A stretch of DNA of 38,342 bases, taken from an uncultured Eggerthellaceae bacterium (GTDB lineage Bacteria; Actinomycetota; Coriobacteriia; Coriobacteriales; Eggerthellaceae). Shown here in pieces: positions 30,579-37,798 of this stretch (the first letter of the stretch is position 1; each line of letters opens with the position of its first letter). The stretch is from assembly GCA_910588435.1 (NCBI GenBank), contig CAJUPL010000019.1, positions 1 through 38,342 on the forward strand. The letters run 5' to 3'. The notes under the pieces were generated by a model. The model did not search any database, had not been told where the DNA came from, and was given only the letters and a program-made list of their open reading frames with translations. The position numbers and the translations under genes are program-made.

Positions 30579-30584
30579 ATTATA
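30579..30584 (-). promoter_or_regulatory. Candidate tRNA-Leu -10 element
   Basis: Perfect TATAAT on the minus strand, 16 nt before the mature 5' end, as expected for a tRNA with a short leader. It lies in the short gap after the preceding gene's stop; any -35 would fall at that gene's 3' end and is not clear. Confidence 0.5.
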
Positions 30585-30609
30585 TCTCACAAGCGCGGAA
30601 GAGGGCGCC

Positions 30610-31965
30610 TCATTCGGAGGTCTCTTCCTCCTTCGCGCCCTGGATGTCCACCGCGATCTTGTCAACGCGCAGCCTGTCCATCGCCACTACCGTGAGCGTC
30701 ACCTTCGCGGGATTTATGTGCTCAGAATCCTCGATGATGATGGAATCGCCCTCATCCGGGATGCGATCCAGCAGCAGCAGCAAGAGCCCCGCGGCCGTTT
30801 CCACCTTGTCCATGTCAGGGGGCGCGAAGCCGATCAGCTCTTCAACCTCACCGATGGACATGCTGCCATCTATGACCATGGTGCCGTCCGGGAGCTTGAC
30901 CACCTCATCGTCTGCGTCGTGCCTGTATTCGTCGTCGATGCGGCCCACGATCTGCTCCATGACGTCTGCCAGCGTGACGATGCCGGCCGTTCCGCCATGC
31001 TCATCCACCACAAGGCAGATCTCCGTTCGCTCTTCTTGGAGCAGATCTATCAGGCGCGCGATGGGCACCGTCTCCGGGATGGGCGGCAGCTCACGGATGT
31101 TCCACTCAGACATCGGAGTGTCAGGTGCCAGCCCATACAGATCCTTGATATGGACGAAGCCGACGATGTGGTCCCTGTTGCCACGGCACACCGGATAGCG
31201 CGTGTACTTATGCTGCTTGATGACCTCGAGGTTCTCCTCAAGCGGATCCTCTATGTCAAGGAACACCACGTCCGTGCGCGGCGTCATGATGGACTCTGCG
31301 TCCTTGTCGCCCAGATCCAGCACGTTGTCTACGAACTCGTTCTGCTCAGGGTTGATCAATCCGCTCTCAGTTGACTCATCTACCAAGAGCTTGATCTCAT
31401 CCCCTGTATAGACCTCATGCTCATTCGCCGGGTCATGCCCAAGCAGGCGAACGACGCCGTTCGTGATGGTGTTGAACAGCCACATGATGGGGTATGTGAC
31501 CTTGTAGAACACGATCAGCGGACCGGCTGTGTGCAGCGCGTACTTCTCAGTGGAGAAGATGGCCAATGACTTCGGGATCAGCTCACCAACCACAACGTGC
31601 AAGGTGGTCATGATGAAGTATCCGATGGCCACAGCGCAGATGGAGATCACGGCCTCAGGTGCGTGGAACAGCTCGAACACAGGACGGATCAGCTCAGAGA
31701 ACGCGGGCTCACCAAGCCAGCCAAGAGCCAAAGATGCAAGCGTGATGCCAAGCTGGCACGCAGACAGATACGCATTCACGTTGTTCGCCACTTTGAGCGC
31801 ACTGCCTGCACCCTTGGCCCCCTTCGCAGCCGCTATCTCAAGCTGGGACCTGCGAACGCGGACCAGCGCGAACTCTGCAACCACGAAGAATGCATTCATG
31901 AGCAGGAAAAGGAGCACGAGCACGAGGCTTATACCGATATATGCGCCCTCAGACACGTTGATCAC
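30610..31965 (-). CDS. CNNM/CorC (HlyC) family membrane protein with CBS domains
   Basis: The 451-aa product has an N-terminal DUF21/CNNM membrane domain with about four hydrophobic segments (residues 8-160), containing the family motifs NAFFVVAEFALVRVRRSQLE and GELIPKSLAI. A cytoplasmic CBS pair follows (about 205-330, with TPRTDVVFLDIED and VVDEHGGTAGIVTLAD), then a C-terminal CorC/HlyC transporter-associated domain. Relatives are called hemolysins by old annotation; characterised members export magnesium, sometimes sodium or cobalt. The start codon is GTG with a weak ribosome-binding site. Magnesium efflux is the best inference. Its 3' end abuts the tRNA-Leu promoter region. Confidence 0.92.
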   Translation of the reverse strand: MINVSEGAYIGISLVLVLLFLLMNAFFVVAEFALVRVRRSQLEIAAAKGAKGAGSALKVANNVNAYLSACQLGITLASLALGWLGEPAFSELIRPVFELFHAPEAVISICAVAIGYFIMTTLHVVVGELIPKSLAIFSTEKYALHTAGPLIVFYKVTYPIMWLFNTITNGVVRLLGHDPANEHEVYTGDEIKLLVDESTESGLINPEQNEFVDNVLDLGDKDAESIMTPRTDVVFLDIEDPLEENLEVIKQHKYTRYPVCRGNRDHIVGFVHIKDLYGLAPDTPMSEWNIRELPPIPETVPIARLIDLLQEERTEICLVVDEHGGTAGIVTLADVMEQIVGRIDDEYRHDADDEVVKLPDGTMVIDGSMSIGEVEELIGFAPPDMDKVETAAGLLLLLLDRIPDEGDSIIIEDSEHINPAKVTLTVVAMDRLRVDKIAVDIQGAKEEETSE

Positions 31966-32069
31966 TCTCTCTTGATGGCCTCAAAGCCTAACCGCGGTTC
32001 TTATCGTTTCGGATATCGTAAGGCAAAACATGCGAACGCGCTTGGATGCGTCCCCTTTGTTACGCGAAC

Positions 32070-32936
32070 TTAAACCCGCAGCTGCCAGAAGGCAACGGCG
32101 CTTGCAGCCGCCACGTTCAGGCTGTCAACGCCTGCGTGCATGGGGATGCGCACCGTATGGTCTGCTGCCTGGATGGTTGCGGGAGCCAGTCCCTCGCCTT
32201 CCGTGCCTAGGATCAGTGCCAGCTTAGGCGTGGCTGCAAGGACCGGGTCATCTATGGAGATAGAGTCATCGGATAGCGCCATGGCCGCAACCTTGAAGCC
32301 GTGCGAATGCAGCAGCGGGATGCCGGTTGATGACCACGCGCCTGCATGGCCCACGTTCCCATGGCCATTCCTGCCAGCGTTCGCGTCCTCTCCTATGCGC
32401 GCCCACGGGATCTGGAACACAGCACCCATGGAGACGCGGACAGCGCGCCTGTAGAACGGGTCATAGCAGCCGGGCGTGATCAGCACTCCATCCATGCCAA
32501 GAGCCGCCGCTGAGCGGAAGATGGCGCCCACGTTCGTATGGTTCGTGATGTCCTCGAGGATGGCCACGCGCCGCGCGTTCGCAAGCACATCCTCTGGCGT
32601 CAGCGGGAGCGGGCGCTTGAAGGCAGCAAGTGCGCCATGTGCAAGGTGGAAGCCTGCCAGCTGGTCCAGTTCGCCATCTGGCAGAGTGAAGATGGGTGCG
32701 CCTGGATCAGCCTTGCGAATGGCGTCCGCAAGGGCTTGGAGCTTGTCCGCCAGACGAGCGCTGGTCAGCATGGAGAGCGGCTTCAAGCCCGCATCCAGAG
32801 CGCGCTGGATGACCTTCGGGGACTCCGCTATCAGGATGCCGGCTTCAGGCTCCAGTTTGCTCCTGAGCTGCACGTCCGTGAGCTTCGCGTAGACGTCCAG
32901 CCGCGAGTCCTGAAGGGTTTCTATATCAGTGGTCAT
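32070..32936 (-). CDS. SpoU/TrmH-family RNA 2'-O-methyltransferase
   Basis: SPOUT enzymes methylate ribose 2'-OH in rRNA or tRNA using S-adenosylmethionine bound in a trefoil knot. The 288-aa product has an N-terminal substrate-binding part (AESPKVIQRALDAG) and the three SpoU motifs: NHTNVGAIFRSAAALG (motif 1), LILGTEGEGL (motif 2) and IPMHAGVDSLNVAAASAVAF (motif 3). The start at 32936 is chosen because the longer frame from 32999 reads back through the rpsI terminator. The nucleotide target cannot be told from sequence; 23S rRNA is most common for this subgroup. It lies 104 nt upstream of the CNNM-type gene, on the same strand. Confidence 0.93.
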   Translation of the reverse strand: MTTDIETLQDSRLDVYAKLTDVQLRSKLEPEAGILIAESPKVIQRALDAGLKPLSMLTSARLADKLQALADAIRKADPGAPIFTLPDGELDQLAGFHLAHGALAAFKRPLPLTPEDVLANARRVAILEDITNHTNVGAIFRSAAALGMDGVLITPGCYDPFYRRAVRVSMGAVFQIPWARIGEDANAGRNGHGNVGHAGAWSSTGIPLLHSHGFKVAAMALSDDSISIDDPVLAATPKLALILGTEGEGLAPATIQAADHTVRIPMHAGVDSLNVAAASAVAFWQLRV

Positions 32937-32969
32937 GCTCTTGATGATAAACCTAATGTGGCGCAACAA

Positions 32970-32995
32970 AAAGCGCCTCCCGGAGGAGGCGCTTT
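32970..32995 (-). terminator. Terminator of rplM-rpsI
   Basis: Perfect 11-bp stem AAAGCGCCTCC/GGAGGCGCTTT with a 4-nt loop, then TTTTTGTT across the stem base on the minus strand. It lies 14 nt after the rpsI stop. Confidence 0.9.
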
Positions 32996-33008
32996 GCAAG
33001 ATATGAGC

Positions 33009-33419
33009 TTAGCGCTTCGAGAACTGCGGGCGCTTGCGAGCCTTCTTCAGGCCGTACTTCTTGCGCTCCACCATGCGGGAGTCACGCGTGAGGTACCCAG
33101 CCTTCTTGAGCTCAGCGCGGTAATCTCCAGCCTCCAGCAGCGCGCGGGCGATGCCGAGGCGGAGAGCGCCAGCCTGGCCGGTGGTGCCGCCGCCGTCGAT
33201 GCGGGCCTTCACGTCGAAGTGTCCGACGGTGTCAGTCACCTTGAACGGGGTGAGGGCGCTTGCCAGCAGGCCGTCACGAGTGAAGTACTGATCTCCATCC
33301 TTGCCGTTGACGGTGACCTTGCCAGTGCCTGGAACCAGGCGGACGCGCGCCACAGCCGTCTTGCGGCGGCCGGTGCCGTAATACAGCGCCTCAGTCTTGG
33401 GCTTGTTCGCATCTGCCAT
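33009..33419 (-). CDS. rpsI: 30S ribosomal protein S9
   Basis: S9 sits in the 30S head with its C-terminal tail reaching the P-site tRNA. The 136-aa product has YYGTGRRKTAVARVRLVPGTG near the N-terminus, GGGTTGQAGALRLGIARAL in the middle, and the invariant C-terminal ending KKARKRPQFSKR whose Lys-Arg contacts the anticodon stem-loop. It follows rplM after 3 nt, and a strong terminator closes the pair. Confidence 0.99.
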   Translation of the reverse strand: MADANKPKTEALYYGTGRRKTAVARVRLVPGTGKVTVNGKDGDQYFTRDGLLASALTPFKVTDTVGHFDVKARIDGGGTTGQAGALRLGIARALLEAGDYRAELKKAGYLTRDSRMVERKKYGLKKARKRPQFSKR

Positions 33420-33422
33420 GTT

Positions 33423-33857
33423 CTACGCTCCCATCTCTAGCTTCTGCGGATTCTGCGCGGTGTGCGGATGATCAGGACCCGCATACACCTTGAGCTTCTT
33501 GCCCTGAGCGCGGCCAAGAGTGGTCTTCGGCAGCATGCCTGCAACCGCGTGCTGGATCACGCGCTCAGGATGCTTGGCCATGGCCTCTTGGAACGTCTCG
33601 GACTTCAGCCCACCGGGATGTCCGCTGTGACGGAAGTATTCCTTGTCCTCGAACTTCTTGCCGGTGACCTTGACCTTGTCAGCGTTCACGACGATGACGA
33701 AGTCTCCCACGTCAACATGGGGCGTGTACTGCGGCTTGGTCTTGCCACGGAGGATCTGAGCAGCCTTGGACGCAACGCGGCCGAGGACTTCGCCCTCAGC
33801 GTCGATCACGTACCACTTGCGCTCAACCTCACCCGGCTTTGCACTGTAAGTCTTCAA
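33423..33857 (-). CDS. rplM: 50S ribosomal protein L13
   Basis: L13 is an early 50S assembly protein. The 144-aa product begins KTYSAKPGEVERKWYVIDAEG and contains the RGKTKPQYTPHVDVGDFVIVVNADKV core and MLPKTTLGRAQGKKLKVYAG, all diagnostic. The initiation codon is TTG (33855-33857), after AAGGAAGAG. rplM-rpsI is the conserved pair; truA, often just upstream in Gram-positives, is absent, and a leader of about 215 nt with the symporter gene beyond it takes its place. Confidence 0.98.
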   Translation of the reverse strand: MKTYSAKPGEVERKWYVIDAEGEVLGRVASKAAQILRGKTKPQYTPHVDVGDFVIVVNADKVKVTGKKFEDKEYFRHSGHPGGLKSETFQEAMAKHPERVIQHAVAGMLPKTTLGRAQGKKLKVYAGPDHPHTAQNPQKLEMGA

Positions 33858-34068
33858 CTTCTCTTCCTTTCGTTGCGTATCTCAGCAGCTGAAGCACCCT
33901 GCGCTGCGAATGCGCCCGCAGGCCCGCCGATCTGCGCGTGTCAGTTTCAAAAGTGCGAACATGCTGCACCTGCTGGCTTCCTACACCGGCGCGCATCCTC
34001 AAGGTCTGGACTCCTTCGCATGCGCTGTGCCCTGTTCGCGTAACGGGGCTTTTGAAAGCAACCGCTGA

Positions 34069-34074
34069 ATTATA
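34069..34074 (-). promoter_or_regulatory. Candidate rplM-rpsI -10 element and long leader
   Basis: TATAAT on the minus strand within GAATGTATAATTC; TTGCAT lies 16 bp upstream as a poor -35. If used, the rplM mRNA would carry an untranslated leader of about 205 nt (33858-34062). Leaders of this kind on rplM are autoregulatory in several phyla; no known leader structure was recognised here. Confidence 0.45.
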
Positions 34075-34128
34075 CATTCACTGAGCGCTGATGCAACAGA
34101 TATCTTCGACATCTGGGCGCCATTCTCT

Positions 34129-34257
34129 AATTATGAGCTGGCAGGTCAATGACAGTTCCCCGTGCTTAATGTCATTGACCTTCACGCTTATATATAACCA
34201 ATGAGGTCAATGACATTAAGCACGGGGAACTGTCATTGACCATTTTGGTCATCATTT
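34129..34257. repeat. Head-to-head pair of the 74-bp repeat
   Basis: Two copies of the GGTCAATGACA/TGTCATTGACC stem-loop face each other (cores 34144-34180 plus strand, 34205-34241 minus strand), separated by 24 bp containing TTATATATAACC. Both loops are identical to the LytTR-flanking left copy. The outer flanks keep AATTATGA on the left and TTGGTCAT on the right. The whole block can form one large cruciform. The symporter stop codon (34252-34254) lies inside the right flank. Confidence 0.9.
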
Positions 34258-35679
34258 GGATTCGATCTGGGGGATGGGGTCTGTGTCCTCTTCGTCCAGG
34301 TTGCCTTCGTAGACGTAGTGCTTGGTCTCTTTCGCGATCAGGCCGGAGAGCAGCAGCACCACGATGATGTTCGGCACGGCCATGAGCGCGTTCGTGATGT
34401 CGGAGATGGACCAGACCAGATCCCCGATGCCGACCGCGCCAAGGAACGCCACGATCAGATAGATGATCTGATACGGACGGATGGCGTGCTTGCCGAAGAG
34501 GTAGGTGATGCAGCGGTTGCCGTAGTAGGACCACCCGAGGATGGTGGAGTACGCGAACAGGATCATGCCGATCACCAAGATGGGCGTGCCGATCACGGGG
34601 ATCTCTGCGAATGCGGCAGAGGTGAGCTCAGCGCCTGCCGTGATGGAGCCTGACATCACCTGCGCGTTCAGGTCAGCGTTGCCGAGCATGGTGGACACCA
34701 GCACCAGCCCCGTGAGCGCGCAGACCACAACAGTGTCCCAGAAGGTGCCGGTCATGGACACCAGCGCCTGACGGGCAGGGTTCCTGGTTGAAGCCGCGGA
34801 TGCGACGATGGGAGCGGAACCCAGTCCGGACTCGTTCGAGAACAGGCCGCGCGCGCAGCCGTACTGCATCGCGATCATGACGCCGGAGCCAAGAGCGCCA
34901 CCGAACGCCGCCTTTGCGGTGAATGCGCACTCCACGATCAGCACCAGCGCGGGCCAAACGTATGCCCAGTTGATGCAGAGGATGACGATGCAGCCGATCG
35001 TGTAGGCGATGGCCATGAACGGGACAAGCTTCTCGCAGACGCGTGAGATCACCTGCACGCCACCCAGGATGACGAGGCCAACCAGGACCACGATGGCAAG
35101 GCCGATCCCCCACTCCGGTACGCCGGGCACGTTCGTCACGATGACGGACGTCATGGCTTGCGACTGCACGGCCGAGCCGATGCCGAACGACGCGATGGCT
35201 GCCAAGAGCGCGAACGCGCCAGCTCCGAAGAGCGCCCACCACGGCACGCTGCCGTCCTTGCGCTTGAAGGCTCTGCGCCAGGCGTACATGGCGCCGCCCA
35301 GCATGTTGCCGTTATGATCCTTGACGCGGTACTTCACAGCAGCGAACGTCTCAGAGTACTTCGTTGCGATGCCGAACACGCCCGTGATCCACATCCAGAA
35401 GATGGCACCCGGGCCGCCTGCCACGATGGCCGTGCCCACGCCCACGATGTTTCCCGTGCCGATGGTTGCCGAGAGCGCAGTGCAAAGGGCGCCGAACTGG
35501 CTGATGTCGCCCGGTGCGTTCGGGTCCTTCGTGACAGAGAGCTTGATGCCGCGCCCTAGCTTGCGCTGGATGAACCCGGTGCGAAACGTCAGGAACACGT
35601 GCGCTCCAAGCAGGAGCACCAGCATGGGAACGCCCCATACGAAGTCATCTATCGCGCCGATGATCTCTTGAATATCCAT
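34252..35679 (-). CDS. Alanine/glycine:cation symporter (AGCS family)
   Basis: AGCS proteins import alanine or glycine with sodium or protons. The 475-aa product has about ten or eleven hydrophobic helices on the LeuT fold. Family sequences are present: GALCTALSATIGTGNIVGVGTAI and GPGAIFWMWITGVFG in the first helical repeat, and GCARGLFSNESGLGSAPIVASAA with the substrate/cation-binding Asn-Glu-Ser. The C-terminus is a short acidic cytoplasmic tail (EEDTDPIPQIESK). GAGG precedes the ATG. It is a single gene, divergent from the fused EcfA gene. Its stop codon falls inside a 74-bp repeat, so the last residues may reflect insertion of that element. Confidence 0.94.
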   Translation of the reverse strand: MDIQEIIGAIDDFVWGVPMLVLLLGAHVFLTFRTGFIQRKLGRGIKLSVTKDPNAPGDISQFGALCTALSATIGTGNIVGVGTAIVAGGPGAIFWMWITGVFGIATKYSETFAAVKYRVKDHNGNMLGGAMYAWRRAFKRKDGSVPWWALFGAGAFALLAAIASFGIGSAVQSQAMTSVIVTNVPGVPEWGIGLAIVVLVGLVILGGVQVISRVCEKLVPFMAIAYTIGCIVILCINWAYVWPALVLIVECAFTAKAAFGGALGSGVMIAMQYGCARGLFSNESGLGSAPIVASAASTRNPARQALVSMTGTFWDTVVVCALTGLVLVSTMLGNADLNAQVMSGSITAGAELTSAAFAEIPVIGTPILVIGMILFAYSTILGWSYYGNRCITYLFGKHAIRPYQIIYLIVAFLGAVGIGDLVWSISDITNALMAVPNIIVVLLLSGLIAKETKHYVYEGNLDEEDTDPIPQIESK

Positions 35680-35718
35680 CTTGTGAACCTCTTCAGTGCA
35701 TGTATCGGTCAGAACTTG

Positions 35719-35750
35719 GCGCTTTACTTGGGTAAAGCGCTTTTGATTTT
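35719..35750 (+). promoter_or_regulatory. Terminator-like hairpin or operator in a divergent intergenic region
   Basis: Perfect 9-bp stem GCGCTTTAC/GTAAAGCGC with a 4-nt loop, followed on the plus strand by TTTTGATTTT. It sits between two divergent gene starts, 75 nt upstream of the EcfA ATPase ATG and 39 nt from the symporter ATG. It may attenuate the ATPase gene or be a regulator-binding palindrome. Confidence 0.6.
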
Positions 35751-35825
35751 AGGCTAATGACCGTTGCACTCCCGTTTGCATCGGCGAAGGGAAGCCGATC
35801 ATGAGCTGCAAGGTAGAATGGCGGC

Positions 35826-37175
35826 ATGGATAACTGTGATGCCATCAGCTTTCAGGATGTGTCGTTCGCCTATGCGGACGGGCGCACAGTGCTAGACGAC
35901 CTCACGTTCCAAGTGCGTGAGGGAGAGTTCGTAGCGCTTGCCGGGGACAACGGGTGCGGGAAGTCCACCATCGCGCGCTTGATCTGCGGGATGCTGACGC
36001 CAAGCGCGGGCGAGGTGCGCACGTTCGGCATGGACGTCACGGACCCAAGCTGCGCGTTCGCCATCAGGAGCGCCTGCGGCATCGTCTTCCAGCGGCCAGA
36101 GGACCAGATAGTGGCAACGCTGGTGAAGGACGATGTGGCATTCGGGCCGCGGAACCTAGGGCTTGCAGCGGATGAGGTGCTATCGCGCGTGGATGAAGCG
36201 CTCAGCGCTGTTGGCATGCTTGACGCAGCTGAGCGCGATGTGAACACCCTATCCGGCGGTGAGCAGCAGCGCGTCGCCATCGCCGGTGCGCTAGCCATGC
36301 ACCCGCGCCTCCTGATCCTTGACGAAGCCACATCCATGCTGGATGCTGCGGCAACGGAGCGTACGCTGAGCATCTTGCGGAAGCTGCACAAGCGCGGGAT
36401 GACCATCCTCCTGATCGCGCATGATGCGGCGCTAGCGAACGCCGCTGAGCGCACCATCCGGATAGGCGGCCCAGCCTCTGAGAGCGCCGCCGTGTCTGTG
36501 CGTCCCGTTCGCAAGCTTGCAGATGATGCGCCCACTGCCGTTGAGCTGGAGAATGTGAGCTTCGCGTATCCGGGAAGCTCACCTGTGCTGGATGGCGTTT
36601 CGCTATCCGTGCGCGCCGGGGAGCTTGCTTGCGTGACCGGGCCGAATGGTGCTGGCAAGTCAACGTTGCTATCCCTGATGAACGGGCTCTTGACGCCAGA
36701 CGCTGGCGAGGTGCGGCTCTTCGGGGAGCCTGCTCGCGGTGCGAAAGCGCGCGGGCAAGCCAGGTTCACCGTGGGGCTTGCCTTCCAGCAGCCGGAGCGG
36801 CAGCTGTTCTCCGCCACCGTGTTCGACGACGTGGCATTCGGGCCTCGGAACATGGGGCTTTCCGCTGATGAGGTGGAGGAGCGCGTCCGGTGGGCGATCG
36901 ATGCTGTGGGGCTGCCGTTCGATGAGGTGTACAAGCGAAGCCCGTTCACCTTGTCTGGAGGACAGCAGCGCAAAGCCGCGCTTGCGGGCGTGCTCGCCAT
37001 GCGGACCCCTGTGCTTGCGCTTGATGAGCCGGCTGCTGGGCTTGACGTTGCTTCCAAGCGTGAGCTGCTGGAGCTGCTCTGCCGGTTGAGCGGTGAGGGA
37101 GCCTGCGTGATCATGGTGACGCATGACGCGAATGATGTTCAGCTCTTGGGTTGCCGGGAGATAGCGCTCCCATGA
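35826..37175 (+). CDS. Fused energy-coupling factor ATPase (EcfA-EcfA' in one chain)
   Basis: The ECF module normally has two separate ATPases; here one 449-aa protein has both. Domain 1 (residues 1 to about 225): Walker A GDNGCGKST (40-48), Q-loop FQRPEDQIVA, signature LSGGEQQR, Walker B LLILDEAT and switch His in LIAHD. Domain 2 (about 238-449): Walker A GPNGAGKST (272-280), Q-loop FQQPERQLFSA, signature LSGGQQRKAALAG, Walker B VLALDEPAAGLD, switch His in MVTHD. Both catalytic glutamates are kept, so both sites look active. It would dock on EcfT, encoded about 22 kb away behind rplQ. The ribosome-binding site is weak (AAGG). A hairpin with a T run lies upstream, and array R6 starts right after the stop. 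Confidence 0.93.
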   Translation: MDNCDAISFQDVSFAYADGRTVLDDLTFQVREGEFVALAGDNGCGKSTIARLICGMLTPSAGEVRTFGMDVTDPSCAFAIRSACGIVFQRPEDQIVATLVKDDVAFGPRNLGLAADEVLSRVDEALSAVGMLDAAERDVNTLSGGEQQRVAIAGALAMHPRLLILDEATSMLDAAATERTLSILRKLHKRGMTILLIAHDAALANAAERTIRIGGPASESAAVSVRPVRKLADDAPTAVELENVSFAYPGSSPVLDGVSLSVRAGELACVTGPNGAGKSTLLSLMNGLLTPDAGEVRLFGEPARGAKARGQARFTVGLAFQQPERQLFSATVFDDVAFGPRNMGLSADEVEERVRWAIDAVGLPFDEVYKRSPFTLSGGQQRKAALAGVLAMRTPVLALDEPAAGLDVASKRELLELLCRLSGEGACVIMVTHDANDVQLLGCREIALP

Positions 37176-37188
37176 GCTGACCGCCCCC

Positions 37189-37432
37189 TCTAGGAGTGGG
37201 CGCTTGCATTGCAAGCGCAGCTGCCTGAAAGCCCGAAGGGCGAGAAGGTAGCGAAATGAGGGTGATAACCCGAAGCACCCGGATAATTGGTCTGCGCCAG
37301 GCAAGGTTGCCTAACCAGTTGCTTTGTCCCGGGTGTTCGCAGGCTATCGCCTGCGTTACGTTGCACTGGCGTGCAACTGCGCTTGCGATGCAAGCGCCCA
37401 CGAATCTTTTAAGGCCCGCAGGATTGCGGGCC
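37189..37432 (+). repeat. Hairpin-array repeat, copy R6
   Basis: This fills the gap between the converging ATPase and DUF1292 genes. Modules: a reversed CTTG/CAAG clamp hairpin (37200-37218), GCCC/GGGC (37231-37241), GCGAAATGA, GGGTGATAACCC (37260-37271), CACCCGGAT entry, CAGGCA stem, CCCGGGTG, CGCAGGC/GCCTGCG with loop TATC, GTTGCAC/GTGCAAC with loop TGGC, a CTTG/CAAG clamp hairpin with loop CGATG (37379-37397), the junction CCCACGAATCTTTT also seen in R1, and an end hairpin GGCCCGCA/TGCGGGCC (37413-37432) that replaces the longer end module. The last hairpin can serve as terminator for the minus-strand operon. Confidence 0.85.
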
Positions 37433-37468
37433 GTAAGCATTCTTGAGGCGGCAAGTGGGCCAGAGCAG

Positions 37469-37798
37469 TTATTCGAACCTATACATATCCTTCGTGGCGT
37501 CCTTGAACCTTGAGTAGGCCGCGTTCGCCAGGTTCTCATCGTCCACAAGCTCAAAGCTCTCCGGGATGCCCTCATCGTCAAGCTCCAGTACCTCTAGCAC
37601 CAAGACCTCACCGGATGAGAGCGCCGGGTGATCCTCATCCACCGGGTAGAAGAACCCGTACTCGTGGCTGTCCATGTTGAGCAGCCCCAAGAACTCGAGG
37701 TTCACGGTGTCTCCGGACTCATCCTGGAACACCAAGATGATGCCCTCTTCGGCTGGCGGGCTGAAATCAGGGTGCGACCCCTTGCGAACCTCAGCCAT
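37469..37798 (-). CDS. DUF1292 domain protein
   Basis: The 109-aa product is a small acidic cytoplasmic protein of the DUF1292 (YrzB-like) family: GIILVFQDESGDTVNLEFLGLL, then EYGFFYPVDEDHP and EVLVLEVLELDDEG, a beta-rich fold, followed by a helical C-terminus (LANAAYSRFKDAT). The family has no established function; in Firmicutes its genes often sit beside Holliday-junction resolvase genes. Here the ATG overlaps the secF stop by one base (TGATG), so it is translated with secF. Nothing in the sequence points to a role in secretion. Confidence 0.85.
   Translation of the reverse strand: MAEVRKGSHPDFSPPAEEGIILVFQDESGDTVNLEFLGLLNMDSHEYGFFYPVDEDHPALSSGEVLVLEVLELDDEGIPESFELVDDENLANAAYSRFKDATKDMYRFE

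Noticed and set aside
32936..32999. Longer start for the SpoU methyltransferase at 32999
   Set aside because: The extra 21 residues would be translated from the rpsI terminator hairpin, and homologues begin near Met 32936.
33858..34062. A defined ribosomal-protein leader motif upstream of rplM
   Set aside because: The leader is long enough, but I could not match its sequence to a known L13 leader structure, so only the length is noted.
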